From NCBI RefSeq assembly GCF_001428025.1, contig NZ_LMSC01000009.1, forward strand, positions 165,017 to 229,016: 64,000 nt of DNA, read 5' to 3'. Every line of letters starts with the position of its first letter. The first letter of the stretch is position 1. The translations under genes and the position numbers were made by a program. The DNA is from Phycicoccus sp. Soil748 (lineage in GTDB: Bacteria > Actinomycetota > Actinomycetes > Actinomycetales > Dermatophilaceae). The notes under the pieces are model-generated. The model did not search any database and was not told where the DNA came from. It saw only the letters and a list, made by a program, of their open reading frames with translations. Shown here piece by piece: positions 28,800 through 35,850 of the stretch.

Positions 28800-29597
28800 G
28801 TGACCCCACCGCACTGGATACACCTCGACGGCGTCGTCAACATGCGTGACGTGGGCGGGTTGCCCACCACCGACGGCGACACCATCGCGACGGGGCGGCT
28901 GCTGCGCTCGGACAACCTCCAGGACCTCACCGAGGCCGACATGCGGCACCTCGTGGACGTCGTCGGGCTCACGGACGTGGTCGACCTGCGCAGCAACGTC
29001 GAGGTCCACATCGAGGGCCCGGCTCCCCTGCAGGTGCGGGGCCTGGCGAACCACCACCGGCACTCCCTGCTCCGCGACGACGACCACGACATCTCCGCCG
29101 AGGAGGCACTCGTCGTGCCGTGGTCGAAGAAGTCGCGGCACGCCCAGCAGCCCCAGCCCCGGCGGGACGACGACCACTGGGCCAGCCACTACCTCGGCTA
29201 CCTGGCCGACCGGCCCGACTCGGTGCTCGGCGCCCTCGAGGTCGTCGCCCGGGCCGAGGGCGCGACGGTGGTGCACTGCGCCGCCGGCAAGGACCGCACG
29301 GGGACCGTCGTGGGGCTGGCCCTGTCGGTGGCCGGCGTCGCCGACGAGGACGTCGTCGCCGACTACGTCGCCACCGGCGAGCGGATCGAGCGGGTGGTCG
29401 AGCGCCTCCGGGCGCGGCCTGCGTACGGCGAGGCGCTGGAGGACCAGCCGATGGAGCACCACCGACCCCGTCCAGAGACCATGGCCCGCATCCTCACGGT
29501 GCTCGCCGAGCGTCACGGGGGCGCCGCCGGCTGGCTGCAGCAGCAGGGCTGGAGCGACGAGCAGGTGGAGCAGCTGAGGAAGCGGCTGCGCGCGTGA
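28800..29597 (+). CDS. Tyrosine-type protein phosphatase (DSP/Y_phosphatase3)
   Basis: 265 residues. The P-loop HCAAGKDRTG places the catalytic cysteine at C160 and arginine at R166; the N-terminal NMRDVGG and LLRSDNL are typical of the Y_phosphatase3 family, whose known members act on phosphotyrosine or phosphoinositides. Cytoplasmic, no signal peptide. GTG 28800 sits 6 nt after TAGGGT; the Nudix gene overlaps its stop by 4 bp. Confidence 0.88.
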   Translation: MTPPHWIHLDGVVNMRDVGGLPTTDGDTIATGRLLRSDNLQDLTEADMRHLVDVVGLTDVVDLRSNVEVHIEGPAPLQVRGLANHHRHSLLRDDDHDISAEEALVVPWSKKSRHAQQPQPRRDDDHWASHYLGYLADRPDSVLGALEVVARAEGATVVHCAAGKDRTGTVVGLALSVAGVADEDVVADYVATGERIERVVERLRARPAYGEALEDQPMEHHRPRPETMARILTVLAERHGGAAGWLQQQGWSDEQVEQLRKRLRA

Positions 29598-30145
29598 CCA
29601 CCGCGGACACGCGGCCCCGCCGCCGGCGCCGGGCCATGCGGGTGCTGCTCGTCGACGACCGTGACCGGTTGCTGCTCTTCCAGGACAGCGATCCCGGACT
29701 GTCCCCGGTCCCGCGCTGGTGGATCACGCCCGGCGGTGGGGTCGAACCCGGCGAGGCCGACGTCGACGCGGCGGTGCGAGAGCTGTTCGAGGAGACCGGG
29801 ATCCGCGTCACGCCGTCAGACCTCGCGGGTCCGCTCGCGACGCGTGTCGTGGTCCACGGCTACAGCGACGTGGTGACCACCCAGGACGAGGTGTTCTGGT
29901 CCGTCCGGGTGCCGGCGTTCGAGGTGAGCACCGTCGGGCACACCGACCTGGAGCTGCTCACGATGACGGCACACCGTTGGTGGTCCCGCGACGAGCTGGC
30001 CACCACCGACGAGGAGGTGTGGCCACGGGACGTCCTCGAGCTGTGGTCGCTGGCCGAGTCGTCCTCCCGCGGTGACGGTTCTGCCCCACGTGACCTGGGC
30101 ACCGTCGAGGAGTCCACCGTCCCACCAGAGCGGAGCCCGTCATGA
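29594..30145 (+). CDS. Nudix hydrolase
   Basis: 183 residues. Complete Nudix box: GGGVEPGE, then REL with FEETGI (G-x5-E-x7-REUxEExGU), about residues 50-72. Substrate unknown; the class cleaves nucleoside diphosphates linked to another group. The Arg-rich start TRPRRRRRAMRV precedes the first strand. GTG 29594 overlaps the phosphatase stop as GTGA, and a methyltransferase remnant overlaps its own stop as ATGA. The last 35 residues are Ser/Pro-rich and unlike the core. Confidence 0.86.
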   Translation: MTTADTRPRRRRRAMRVLLVDDRDRLLLFQDSDPGLSPVPRWWITPGGGVEPGEADVDAAVRELFEETGIRVTPSDLAGPLATRVVVHGYSDVVTTQDEVFWSVRVPAFEVSTVGHTDLELLTMTAHRWWSRDELATTDEEVWPRDVLELWSLAESSSRGDGSAPRDLGTVEESTVPPERSPS

Positions 30146-30331
30146 CGACCACCGACTACGACCAGTTCGCGGAGGCCTACGCGAACTGAGAACGAGTCCG
30201 GCCTCAGGCTTCCGCCTCGCCACGATCAGCGAACCACCGCCCTCCCGGACACTCCCGCCGAGCTGCTCCCACCCGACATGGGGTCCGGGTCGTTCATGTG
30301 CTTCCTGTTCTTCGTCCTGGAGGCCGTCTGA
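30142..30331 (+). pseudogene. Collapsed class I SAM methyltransferase remnant
   Basis: ATG 30142 reads MTTTDYDQFAEAYAN then stops at 30189. One base later the frame continues ENESGL, the usual N-terminus of a family of SAM methyltransferases. It then jumps to C-terminal-like sequence, GFRLATISEPPP in one frame and TPAELLPPDMGSGSFMCFLF in another, ending TGA 30331. The central domain (about 200 residues) is missing and two frame changes are present. It still overlaps the Nudix stop as ATGA, showing it was the fourth gene of that operon. Confidence 0.72.
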
Positions 30332-30800
30332 GACCGCTGCTCCTGAAGGCCCACACGGCTGCGCGGTCCGGCGGCGGCAACACTGCCTGGCCGATGGACA
30401 GGGCGAGCACGGACACCGTGGCGTAGGCGACGACGTAGCGCTGCCTCGTGCGATCCTGCTGCGTCAGGGCTTCGCGCTTCTCCCCGGCGCGCACCATGAA
30501 CCGGTTCACAGCCCGCTCACGGGAGACCAGCGCGCCGCCGTGGGCCATCGTCGCCAGCATCCACATCCACCAGAAGCCACGCCCGGTCCAGGCCGACGCG
30601 ATGGCGCTGACCAGGCAGAACAGACCCATCGCGCCGTTCATCAGGTACTGCAGCCGGTGGCTGACGGAGTCCCGCACCTGCTGTCGCTGCTGCTCGGTGC
30701 GCTTGTCCAAGAACCTCTCGGAGGCGAGATGGGCCGGCATGAACACGCCGAGCAGGCCCAGGGCGAGCCAGATGCTGGGCGCGACGAGGTACCTGGCCAT
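30294..30800 (-). CDS. Hypothetical membrane protein
   Basis: 168 residues with hydrophobic stretches at about 5-25, 57-72, 74-90 and 123-142, a basic cytoplasmic loop (SERFLDKRTEQQRQQVRDS) and an Arg-rich C-terminus. No family recognised. ATG 30800 is the first start before the first helix. Its 3' end overlaps the methyltransferase remnant by 38 bp, so the C-terminal 12 residues may be acquired sequence. Confidence 0.5.
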   Translation of the reverse strand: MARYLVAPSIWLALGLLGVFMPAHLASERFLDKRTEQQRQQVRDSVSHRLQYLMNGAMGLFCLVSAIASAWTGRGFWWMWMLATMAHGGALVSRERAVNRFMVRAGEKREALTQQDRTRQRYVVAYATVSVLALSIGQAVLPPPDRAAVWAFRSSGLRRPPGRRTGST

Positions 30801-30899
30801 GGGCGGAGTCTTGCAGCGAGACCGCCAGCAGACGAGCAGGTCCAATGGTCCTAGCCGCCTCGAATGGGCACCTGCAAGCCTTGATCCGAGGTGAGAACC

Positions 30900-31547
30900 A
30901 TGAACGAGTTCCGTCCGAGGTTGGTGGCTCGGGTCGAGGGTGTGGATGCGCTTCGATGGAGCGCCGCGGCGGTCACGCTGGGGTTCGTCGGCCTGGTGTC
31001 CCTCGTCGTGGGCGGCTATGCCGTGACAGATCCCGGAGGCTGGGCAGGAATCGGGGGCACTGTCATCGGGGTGCTGGTCATGCTCGGACTGTCCCTGCTG
31101 GCCCTGGCTCGCCCCAGGGGCGCGATCGTGGCGTTGGCCGTCGCGGCGTGCGGACCCCTGGCTTTCGGGGTGTGGTCGCTGGTGGACTACGGCGCGGCCC
31201 ACGGCTGGGAGGACAGGCATGGCCCGCTCTCGCTCGTGCTGGTCATGTTCGTGTGCGCACCGGCTGCAGCGGCGGGCCCGTTCCGTCCACGTGCGGCCGG
31301 TTACCTCATTCTCACCGTGAGTGTGGTGCCCCTCCTGCTGGAAGCGGCCGGCGCAGCCTCCCGCTTCTACGAGCCCCTGTCGGTGGGGCTGCTGCTTGCA
31401 CCCTTGGTGGCCTCGGGCGTGCTGTTCCTGCTGTCCGGTCGGCGGCAGGGCCATCCGACACAGGGCCATCCGATTACGGGCCATCCGACTACGGGCCCCC
31501 ATCCGACTCCAAGCGATCCGACTCCAAGCGCGTCTTCAAGCGCGTGA
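30900..31547 (+). CDS. Hypothetical membrane protein with repeat-encoded tail
   Basis: 215 residues with six hydrophobic segments between about residues 20 and 180, then a hydrophilic tail of five-residue units (GHPTQ, GHPIT, GHPTT, then PTPSD, PTPSA) encoded by a 15-bp minisatellite. No catalytic motif. ATG 30900 is preceded by GAGGTGAGAACC, better than GTG 30891. The last 59 bp overlap a convergent SRPBCC fragment. Confidence 0.6.
   Translation: MNEFRPRLVARVEGVDALRWSAAAVTLGFVGLVSLVVGGYAVTDPGGWAGIGGTVIGVLVMLGLSLLALARPRGAIVALAVAACGPLAFGVWSLVDYGAAHGWEDRHGPLSLVLVMFVCAPAAAAGPFRPRAAGYLILTVSVVPLLLEAAGAASRFYEPLSVGLLLAPLVASGVLFLLSGRRQGHPTQGHPITGHPTTGPHPTPSDPTPSASSSA
31448..31530. repeat. 15-bp minisatellite coding on both strands
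   Basis: GGGCCATCCGAYTAC-like units at 31448-31462, 31463-31477 and 31478-31492, then ATCCGACTCCAAGCG twice, perfectly, at 31501-31515 and 31516-31530. The plus strand encodes the tail of the membrane protein; the minus strand encodes LESDRLESD at the end of the SRPBCC fragment. Confidence 0.9.
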
Positions 31548-31812
31548 GAGCCTGCTCGTCCTCGCGCCCCTCGAAGCGGGCCAACAGCCTGTCGAGGACG
31601 CTGAGCCGCCACAGCGATCGCCGTTCACGGCTCAGCGTCAGCCGGGTTCCAGAGCCTTCGCGCTCGAAGCTGTAGGTCTCGCTCCCTTCGACGGCCGTTG
31701 ACCACCTGTCGATGATCCGCTCGTTCGGGACGAACTCCGTGAAGACGCCGAACATCTCGAACCGCACACCGCGCAGCGGCCTCATGACCCACGTGGCTCG
31801 CCGACACGGCAA
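31489..31812 (-). pseudogene. SRPBCC (polyketide-cyclase-like) C-terminal fragment
   Basis: 107 codons from TTG 31812. The part VRFEMFGVFTEFVPNERIID and SETYSFEREGSGTRLTLS matches the second half of SRPBCC lipid-binding proteins, but the first half (about 45 residues with the usual N-terminal strand and helices) is absent upstream in all frames I checked. So it looks 5'-truncated, although GAGGAGG just upstream of the TTG could still allow expression. The stop (TAG) lies inside the minisatellite. Confidence 0.6.
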
Positions 31813-32057
31813 CCTCCTCTGAGCGGGTCGCGGCTCGGTGCGTGGCTGCCTCGCCCCAATGTCCTTCGCGCTGCCAGCACCGTGGAGGGGCGCAAGTCCC
31901 TGGTCCGACCAGCCCGGACGAGGACCGGCGATCGGAATGGCGGCTGCCCCTTCCTTAAGTTATTCACTTTCATGACCGAATGCGTAACTTCCGAAGAGGT
32001 CTCCCGTTGAGCGGGTCACTGAACTTGAACAGTTCTTGACCTAGGGGAGACCAAAAC
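31813..32057 (+). promoter_or_regulatory. Intergenic region before surface protein gene
   Basis: 245 bp, clearly more AT-rich than its surroundings between 31940 and 32040. It holds the inverted repeat GAACT-TGAAC-AGTTC (32021-32035) about 25 bp before the start codon, and the ribosome site AGGGGAGA (32043-32050). I see no convincing -35/-10 pair. A minus-strand frame starting MKVNNLRKG (31973) has no recognisable similarity. Confidence 0.4.
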
Positions 32058-33221
32058 ATGAAGCTCAACAGCGCTGTGCACCATTCCGCCTCATCCCGTC
32101 CCGCCTCCATCCGGCTGGCGGCCCGGCCGGTCGGACGCGCGGCCCTCAGCTGCGGCCTCGCCGGAGCCCTGTCGTTGGGTGCCGCGGGGGCGGCCCTTGC
32201 CAGCGGTCCCGACGCCGCCAGCCGCGGCGCCTCTCACGGTGCGGAGCACCAGGGGCACGCCTCTGGACAGAAGTCGGCGAAGAAGGCCCGGCCCGAGCGC
32301 ACCGACAAGCGTCAGCCGGGGGCTGGGAAGGACAGGACGGCGTCGCAGACCCAGGGGACGGCCAAGCGCGAAGGCGCGAAGAAGAGCACCGGGTCGCAGC
32401 ACGCCGCTGCCGCCCACCGGCCAAAGGGCTCCACCGCGGCGACCCCGGCACCCCGGCGGAGCAAGGACCCGCGTGGCAACAACGGCACCATCAAGATCGA
32501 CGGCGCCGCGTGGGACGCCCGCGTCGACAACGAGCCGCACACCTCCTGCGCCTTCCGCGTGACGTTCTTCGGCTTCGACGAGGGGCAGACCGCCGACATC
32601 ACCGTCACGGGCCACGCCCCGACCGGCGGCGGCGTGCTGCTGCACGAGACCGCCGTACCGACCAGTGACGACCGGGCGACGGGCGCCGCCCACGACTACG
32701 ACGGTGCCACGCGCGTCATCACGGCCGACGACCTCGGGCTCGGCGCCGTCACGCCGCACCCCAAGCAGGGGTACCACCTGAAGGTCACCGTCGACTCGCT
32801 CGAGGCTCCGGGTGGCGCGAAGCAGAAGGTGTTGTGGCTGGCGCCCTGTGGAGCCCAGCCGCCGGTGACCCAGCCTGAGACCCAGCCTGAGACCGGTGGA
32901 TTCGAGGACAGCGGGCAGCCGCCTCACGGTGCCCTCCCGGGCCAACAGCCCGAGGTTCCCGCACCTGCCCAGCCCTCCTCCGTGTCGGTCGGGGCCGAAG
33001 GGGCCTTCCTGCAGGCGCCGATGAGCAGTGCGTACCCGGCCCCGGGCCAGGCCTCGCCCGCCTCGGTCTCGGCGGCGGGACAGGCGAGCGCGCTGCCGAG
33101 CAGGCTGGCGTTCACGGGGGCGGCCGGGGTCGAGCTGCTGGTCCTCACCGGTGCGGCTGCAGCCGCTGCGGGCGCGGGGCTGCTGGTCGCTCGCCGCAGG
33201 GTCCGCGCGACGGCCGGCTGA
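32058..33221 (+). CDS. Sortase-E-type (LAFTG) cell-surface protein
   Basis: 387 residues. A long Ser/Arg-rich N-terminus with a signal peptide (cleavage probably after ALAS, near residue 49), a Lys/Gln/Ala-rich stalk to residue 130, a beta-type domain starting NNGTIKIDGAAWD and ending KQKVLWLAPC with two cysteines that could pair, a Pro/Ser/Ala-rich spacer, and the wall-sorting signal LAFTG followed by a hydrophobic helix and RRRVR. LAxTG is the class E sortase signal of high-GC actinobacteria; no sortase gene lies in the window. The beta domain recurs in other actinobacterial surface proteins and is uncharacterised. Confidence 0.82.
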   Translation: MKLNSAVHHSASSRPASIRLAARPVGRAALSCGLAGALSLGAAGAALASGPDAASRGASHGAEHQGHASGQKSAKKARPERTDKRQPGAGKDRTASQTQGTAKREGAKKSTGSQHAAAAHRPKGSTAATPAPRRSKDPRGNNGTIKIDGAAWDARVDNEPHTSCAFRVTFFGFDEGQTADITVTGHAPTGGGVLLHETAVPTSDDRATGAAHDYDGATRVITADDLGLGAVTPHPKQGYHLKVTVDSLEAPGGAKQKVLWLAPCGAQPPVTQPETQPETGGFEDSGQPPHGALPGQQPEVPAPAQPSSVSVGAEGAFLQAPMSSAYPAPGQASPASVSAAGQASALPSRLAFTGAAGVELLVLTGAAAAAAGAGLLVARRRVRATAG

Positions 33222-33240
33222 CCCTCCGGTCCTCGTCCGG

Positions 33241-33291
33241 CCCCCTGCTCGGGGTGGTGTCGCCACGGCGCAACCGCCCCCGAGCAGGGGG
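33241..33291 (+). terminator. Terminator hairpin after surface protein gene
   Basis: Perfect 14-bp stem: CCCCCTGCTCGGGG (33241-33254) with CCCCGAGCAGGGGG (33278-33291), 23-nt loop, 19 bp past the stop codon. No T-run follows. Confidence 0.75.
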
Positions 33292-33397
33292 ACAAGCCGG
33301 GGTGGCGCGGTGGGTCCTGCCCGCCTGAGACCGTGGGCAGATGCGGTTGTCCGCTTCGCCCACCCTGGGGGCGGGCCCAGGCATAGGGTCGCCACCC

Positions 33398-34129
33398 ATG
33401 GACATGTTGAGGGGTGGACAGATCGCCGAGGCCGGGCTGACCGACTGGCGCAAGCTGGCCCAGGGACTTCATGCGCGCTACCTGGTAGACGACTTCGGAG
33501 CAGGTGCGCGGTTCGTCACTGCGGTGGGCGAGGCGGGCGACGACCTCGGCCACCACCCGCGCGTGAGGATCGGCGCCGCGTACGTCGACCTCGAGCTGGT
33601 CACCGCCGACGCCATCTACCGCGACGACGAGGGCACCGAGCACGTGGTCGAGTGGGTGACCCAGCAGGACGTCGACCTCGCCCGCCGGATCAGCGAGATC
33701 GCCGCCGACCAAGGACTCGAGGCCGACCCGGCTTCGGTCAGCGAGGTCGAGCTGGGCCTCGACACGGCCGACTCGGCGACGATTGCCCCGGTGTGGGCGG
33801 CCCTGCTGACCGGAAGCGCCGAGTCGCAGGGACGAGGGTCACCGAGTGACGAGGTCCGGGACGCCACGGGACGGGTCCCGAACCTGTGGTTCGGGGAGGC
33901 TGACGACCAGGGGACGCCGAGGCAGCGGTTCCACCTCGAGGTCTACGTGCCGCCGGAGGTCGTCGAGCAGCGGATCGCTGCTGCCCTGGCGGCGGGTGGG
34001 ACCGTCGTCGACGACAGCGAGGCGCCCGGGCTCACGGTGGTCGCCGACCAAGACGGCAACACCGGAGTCGTCTGTGCCGACGTCTCCGCCTCCGCACAGG
34101 CCGAGGTCTTCGCGGCGCAGACGGACTAG
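33398..34129 (+). CDS. Pterin dehydratase-like / VOC fusion protein
   Basis: 243 residues in two domains. Residues 1-110 resemble pterin-4a-carbinolamine dehydratase: DWRKLAQGLHARYLVDDF and the HHPRVRIGAAYVDLELVT signature with paired histidines. Residues about 125-240 resemble a glyoxalase/VOC half (VPNLWFGEADD, RFHLEVYVPPEVVEQRI). The combination is known in actinobacteria without assigned substrate. ATG 33398 lies 8 nt after TAGGGT (33384-33389), so it is probably leaderless. Confidence 0.75.
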   Translation: MDMLRGGQIAEAGLTDWRKLAQGLHARYLVDDFGAGARFVTAVGEAGDDLGHHPRVRIGAAYVDLELVTADAIYRDDEGTEHVVEWVTQQDVDLARRISEIAADQGLEADPASVSEVELGLDTADSATIAPVWAALLTGSAESQGRGSPSDEVRDATGRVPNLWFGEADDQGTPRQRFHLEVYVPPEVVEQRIAAALAAGGTVVDDSEAPGLTVVADQDGNTGVVCADVSASAQAEVFAAQTD

Positions 34130-34183
34130 GGCGCCAGTACGTTCGACCGGCGACGAGGCGCCGACGGCGGGATACAGTGCCGC

Positions 34184-34774
34184 ATGGCCAGTGAGTCGTC
34201 GTACACCGTCGCGCCCCTCAGCACCGAGACCTGGCCCGCGTTCGATGCTCTGGTCCAGCGCCACAACGGCATCTTCGGTGGCTGCTGGTGCATCTGGTTC
34301 CACCCCGACGGCCCCGAGCGCGGCCAGGGTGCAGAGGCCAACCGGGCGCTGAAGAAGTCCTACGTGGAGCAAGGCAAGGCGCACGCCGCGCTCGTGATGG
34401 ACGGCGACGAGGCCATCGCGTGGGCCGAGTACGGCACCCCGGTCGAGCTGCCCTCCCTGCACCATCGCAAGGAGTACGACGCCACCAAGACCGCGGACCC
34501 CGACTACCGGATCACCTGCGTCTTCGTCGACAAGAGCCACCGACGTCAGGGCGTCACGGAGCTGGCGATCACCGGGGCGCTGGACCAGATCGCGCAGGCC
34601 GGCGGCGGGACGGTCGAGAGCTACCCGCACGACCTGACCGACCAGACCAAGAAGATGTCGTCGTCGTTCCTCTACAACGGGACACGGCGCCTCTACGAGC
34701 GGCTCGGCTTCACCTACGACCGGCCCAAGGGCCTGAAGAACTGCGTCATGGTGAAGACGGTCGACCCCGCCTGA
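34184..34774 (+). CDS. GNAT N-acetyltransferase
   Basis: 196 residues. Acetyl-CoA region CVFVDKSHRRQGVTELAITG (about residues 111-130) and the C-terminal LYERLGFTYDRP are GNAT features; the Cys/Trp-rich GGCWCIWFHPDG near residue 28-40 marks a specific actinobacterial branch. Substrate unknown. TACAGT (34173-34178) lies 5 nt before ATG 34184. A hairpin begins right after the stop. Confidence 0.83.
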   Translation: MASESSYTVAPLSTETWPAFDALVQRHNGIFGGCWCIWFHPDGPERGQGAEANRALKKSYVEQGKAHAALVMDGDEAIAWAEYGTPVELPSLHHRKEYDATKTADPDYRITCVFVDKSHRRQGVTELAITGALDQIAQAGGGTVESYPHDLTDQTKKMSSSFLYNGTRRLYERLGFTYDRPKGLKNCVMVKTVDPA

Positions 34775-34775
34775 G

Positions 34776-34796
34776 GCGGCGCGCCCAGCGCGCCGC
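34776..34796 (+). terminator. Terminator hairpin after GNAT gene
   Basis: GCGGCGCGC (34776-34784), loop CCA, GCGCGCCGC (34788-34796): a 9-bp all-GC stem starting 1 bp after the stop codon. The convergent aminotransferase fragment ends 38 bp further. Confidence 0.6.
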
Positions 34797-34833
34797 GCGC
34801 CTTCCCCCCACGCGCGAGGACCACCCATCTCGG

Positions 34834-35205
34834 TCAACCGGCGCGGAGGATGACCTCACCCAGGACGTGCGCGGCTTCGGCGAAGGGGGCCGGCTCCTCG
34901 GCAGCGAAGTTCAGCCGGACGAACGGTCCCGACGGCTCGGCCGGGAACCACTCGGTGCCGGGGGCGATGACCACTCCGCGGGCCTCACAGCCGCGGACGA
35001 CCCGGGCGACGTCGACGGCATCGGGCAGCCTCGCCCAGAGGTTCAGGCCGCCGCGGGGAACGTGCTCGACGTGCAGTTCCGGTGCACTCGCTCGCAGTGA
35101 CTCGAGCAGGACGTCGCGCCACGTCCTGAGCTGTTGCCGCATACCGCGAAGGTGCGTGGCCCAGGCGGGCTGGGTGACGACGTCGAGGGCGGCGTGGCCG
35201 TCATC
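34834..35205 (-). pseudogene. MocR-type aminotransferase, C-terminal fragment
   Basis: Frame reading TQPAWATHLRGMRQQLRTWR, then GGLNLWARLPD, CEARGVVIAPGTEWFP and PFVRLNFAAEEP matches the small domain at the end of fold-type I aminotransferases of the MocR/GntR-fusion class. The pyridoxal lysine domain and the helix-turn-helix are missing. Upstream the frame stays open to the stop of the DUF4442 gene at 35329 without any ATG or GTG, running through an Ala/Arg-rich stretch and tandem repeats. Left boundary of similarity is approximate. Confidence 0.62.
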
Positions 35206-35275
35206 GCCTGCGCCCGCCTCGCGGTCCGCGGCCGCCTCGGCCGCAGTGCCCGCTGAATCCGCGCACCGCGGGCCC

Positions 35276-35320
35276 CTGTGCGCCGCGGGGTCCTGTGCGC
35301 CGCGGGGTCCGGTGCGCCGC
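35276..35320. repeat. 17-bp tandem repeat
   Basis: CTGTGCGCCGCGGGGTC at 35276-35292 and 35293-35309 with a partial third copy to 35320, between the thioesterase-like gene and the aminotransferase fragment; probably marks the deletion scar. Confidence 0.8.
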
Positions 35321-35328
35321 CCCGGCTC

Positions 35329-35799
35329 TCAGCGAGTCGGCTTGTCGGTCACCCAGAGCCGGATCGTGCCCTCCACCACCGCGGTGCCGTCGGCACGGGT
35401 CGCCACCACGTGGACCGGCACCTCGACGTCACCGGTGCGCGTCCAGTCGGCCGGGTCGGTCGTGGCCACGCAGGTGATGTCGGTGGTCGCCTTCGCGGCG
35501 TAGTCGACCTCCATGCCGCGCGGTATCCACCGGCGGTGGGCCGGGATCGTGGCCTCGGCGAGTGCGCCCATCGCCGCCTCGAGGCCGTTGCAGATCGCGA
35601 TGACGTGCACCGTGCCGAGGTGGTTCTGCACCCGGCGGCGCTTGCGGATCTTCAGCTCGGCCCGGTTCGGCCCGAGCTCGACGAAACGCGGCCTGGCGGT
35701 GCGGAAGTACGGCGCCGCCTGCTCGAAGACGAGCGAGAACAGGGTGCGCCCCCGGGGCAGCGTCGAGAGTCGCCGGTAGAGCGCGTAGGTGTCGACCAT
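35329..35799 (-). CDS. DUF4442 hotdog-fold thioesterase-like protein
   Basis: 156 residues. The helix-containing part RVQNHLGTVHVIAICNGLEAA fits the hotdog fold of DUF4442/YiiD-C proteins, often annotated as acyl-CoA thioesterase-like. Substrate unknown. ATG 35799 has minus-strand TAACCT (35806-35811) 6 nt upstream, so it is leaderless by this genome's pattern. Single gene between lepA and the aminotransferase remnant. Confidence 0.8.
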   Translation of the reverse strand: MVDTYALYRRLSTLPRGRTLFSLVFEQAAPYFRTARPRFVELGPNRAELKIRKRRRVQNHLGTVHVIAICNGLEAAMGALAEATIPAHRRWIPRGMEVDYAAKATTDITCVATTDPADWTRTGDVEVPVHVVATRADGTAVVEGTIRLWVTDKPTR

Positions 35800-35850
35800 G
35801 CGCCGAGGTTACCGGCGGGTAGCCCTCGTGGGGCCACGCTGTGGCGAGCG

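Noticed and set aside
27729..29516. 595-codon minus-strand frame opposite the cyclodeaminase-like and phosphatase genes
   Set aside because: The phosphatase P-loop and the cyclodeaminase NAD loop are on the plus strand with promoters; the minus frame is shadow.
31782..31973. Minus-strand frame MKVNNLRKG... as N-terminus of the SRPBCC fragment
   Set aside because: It is out of frame with the fragment and lacks the usual hydrophobic N-terminal strand of SRPBCC proteins.
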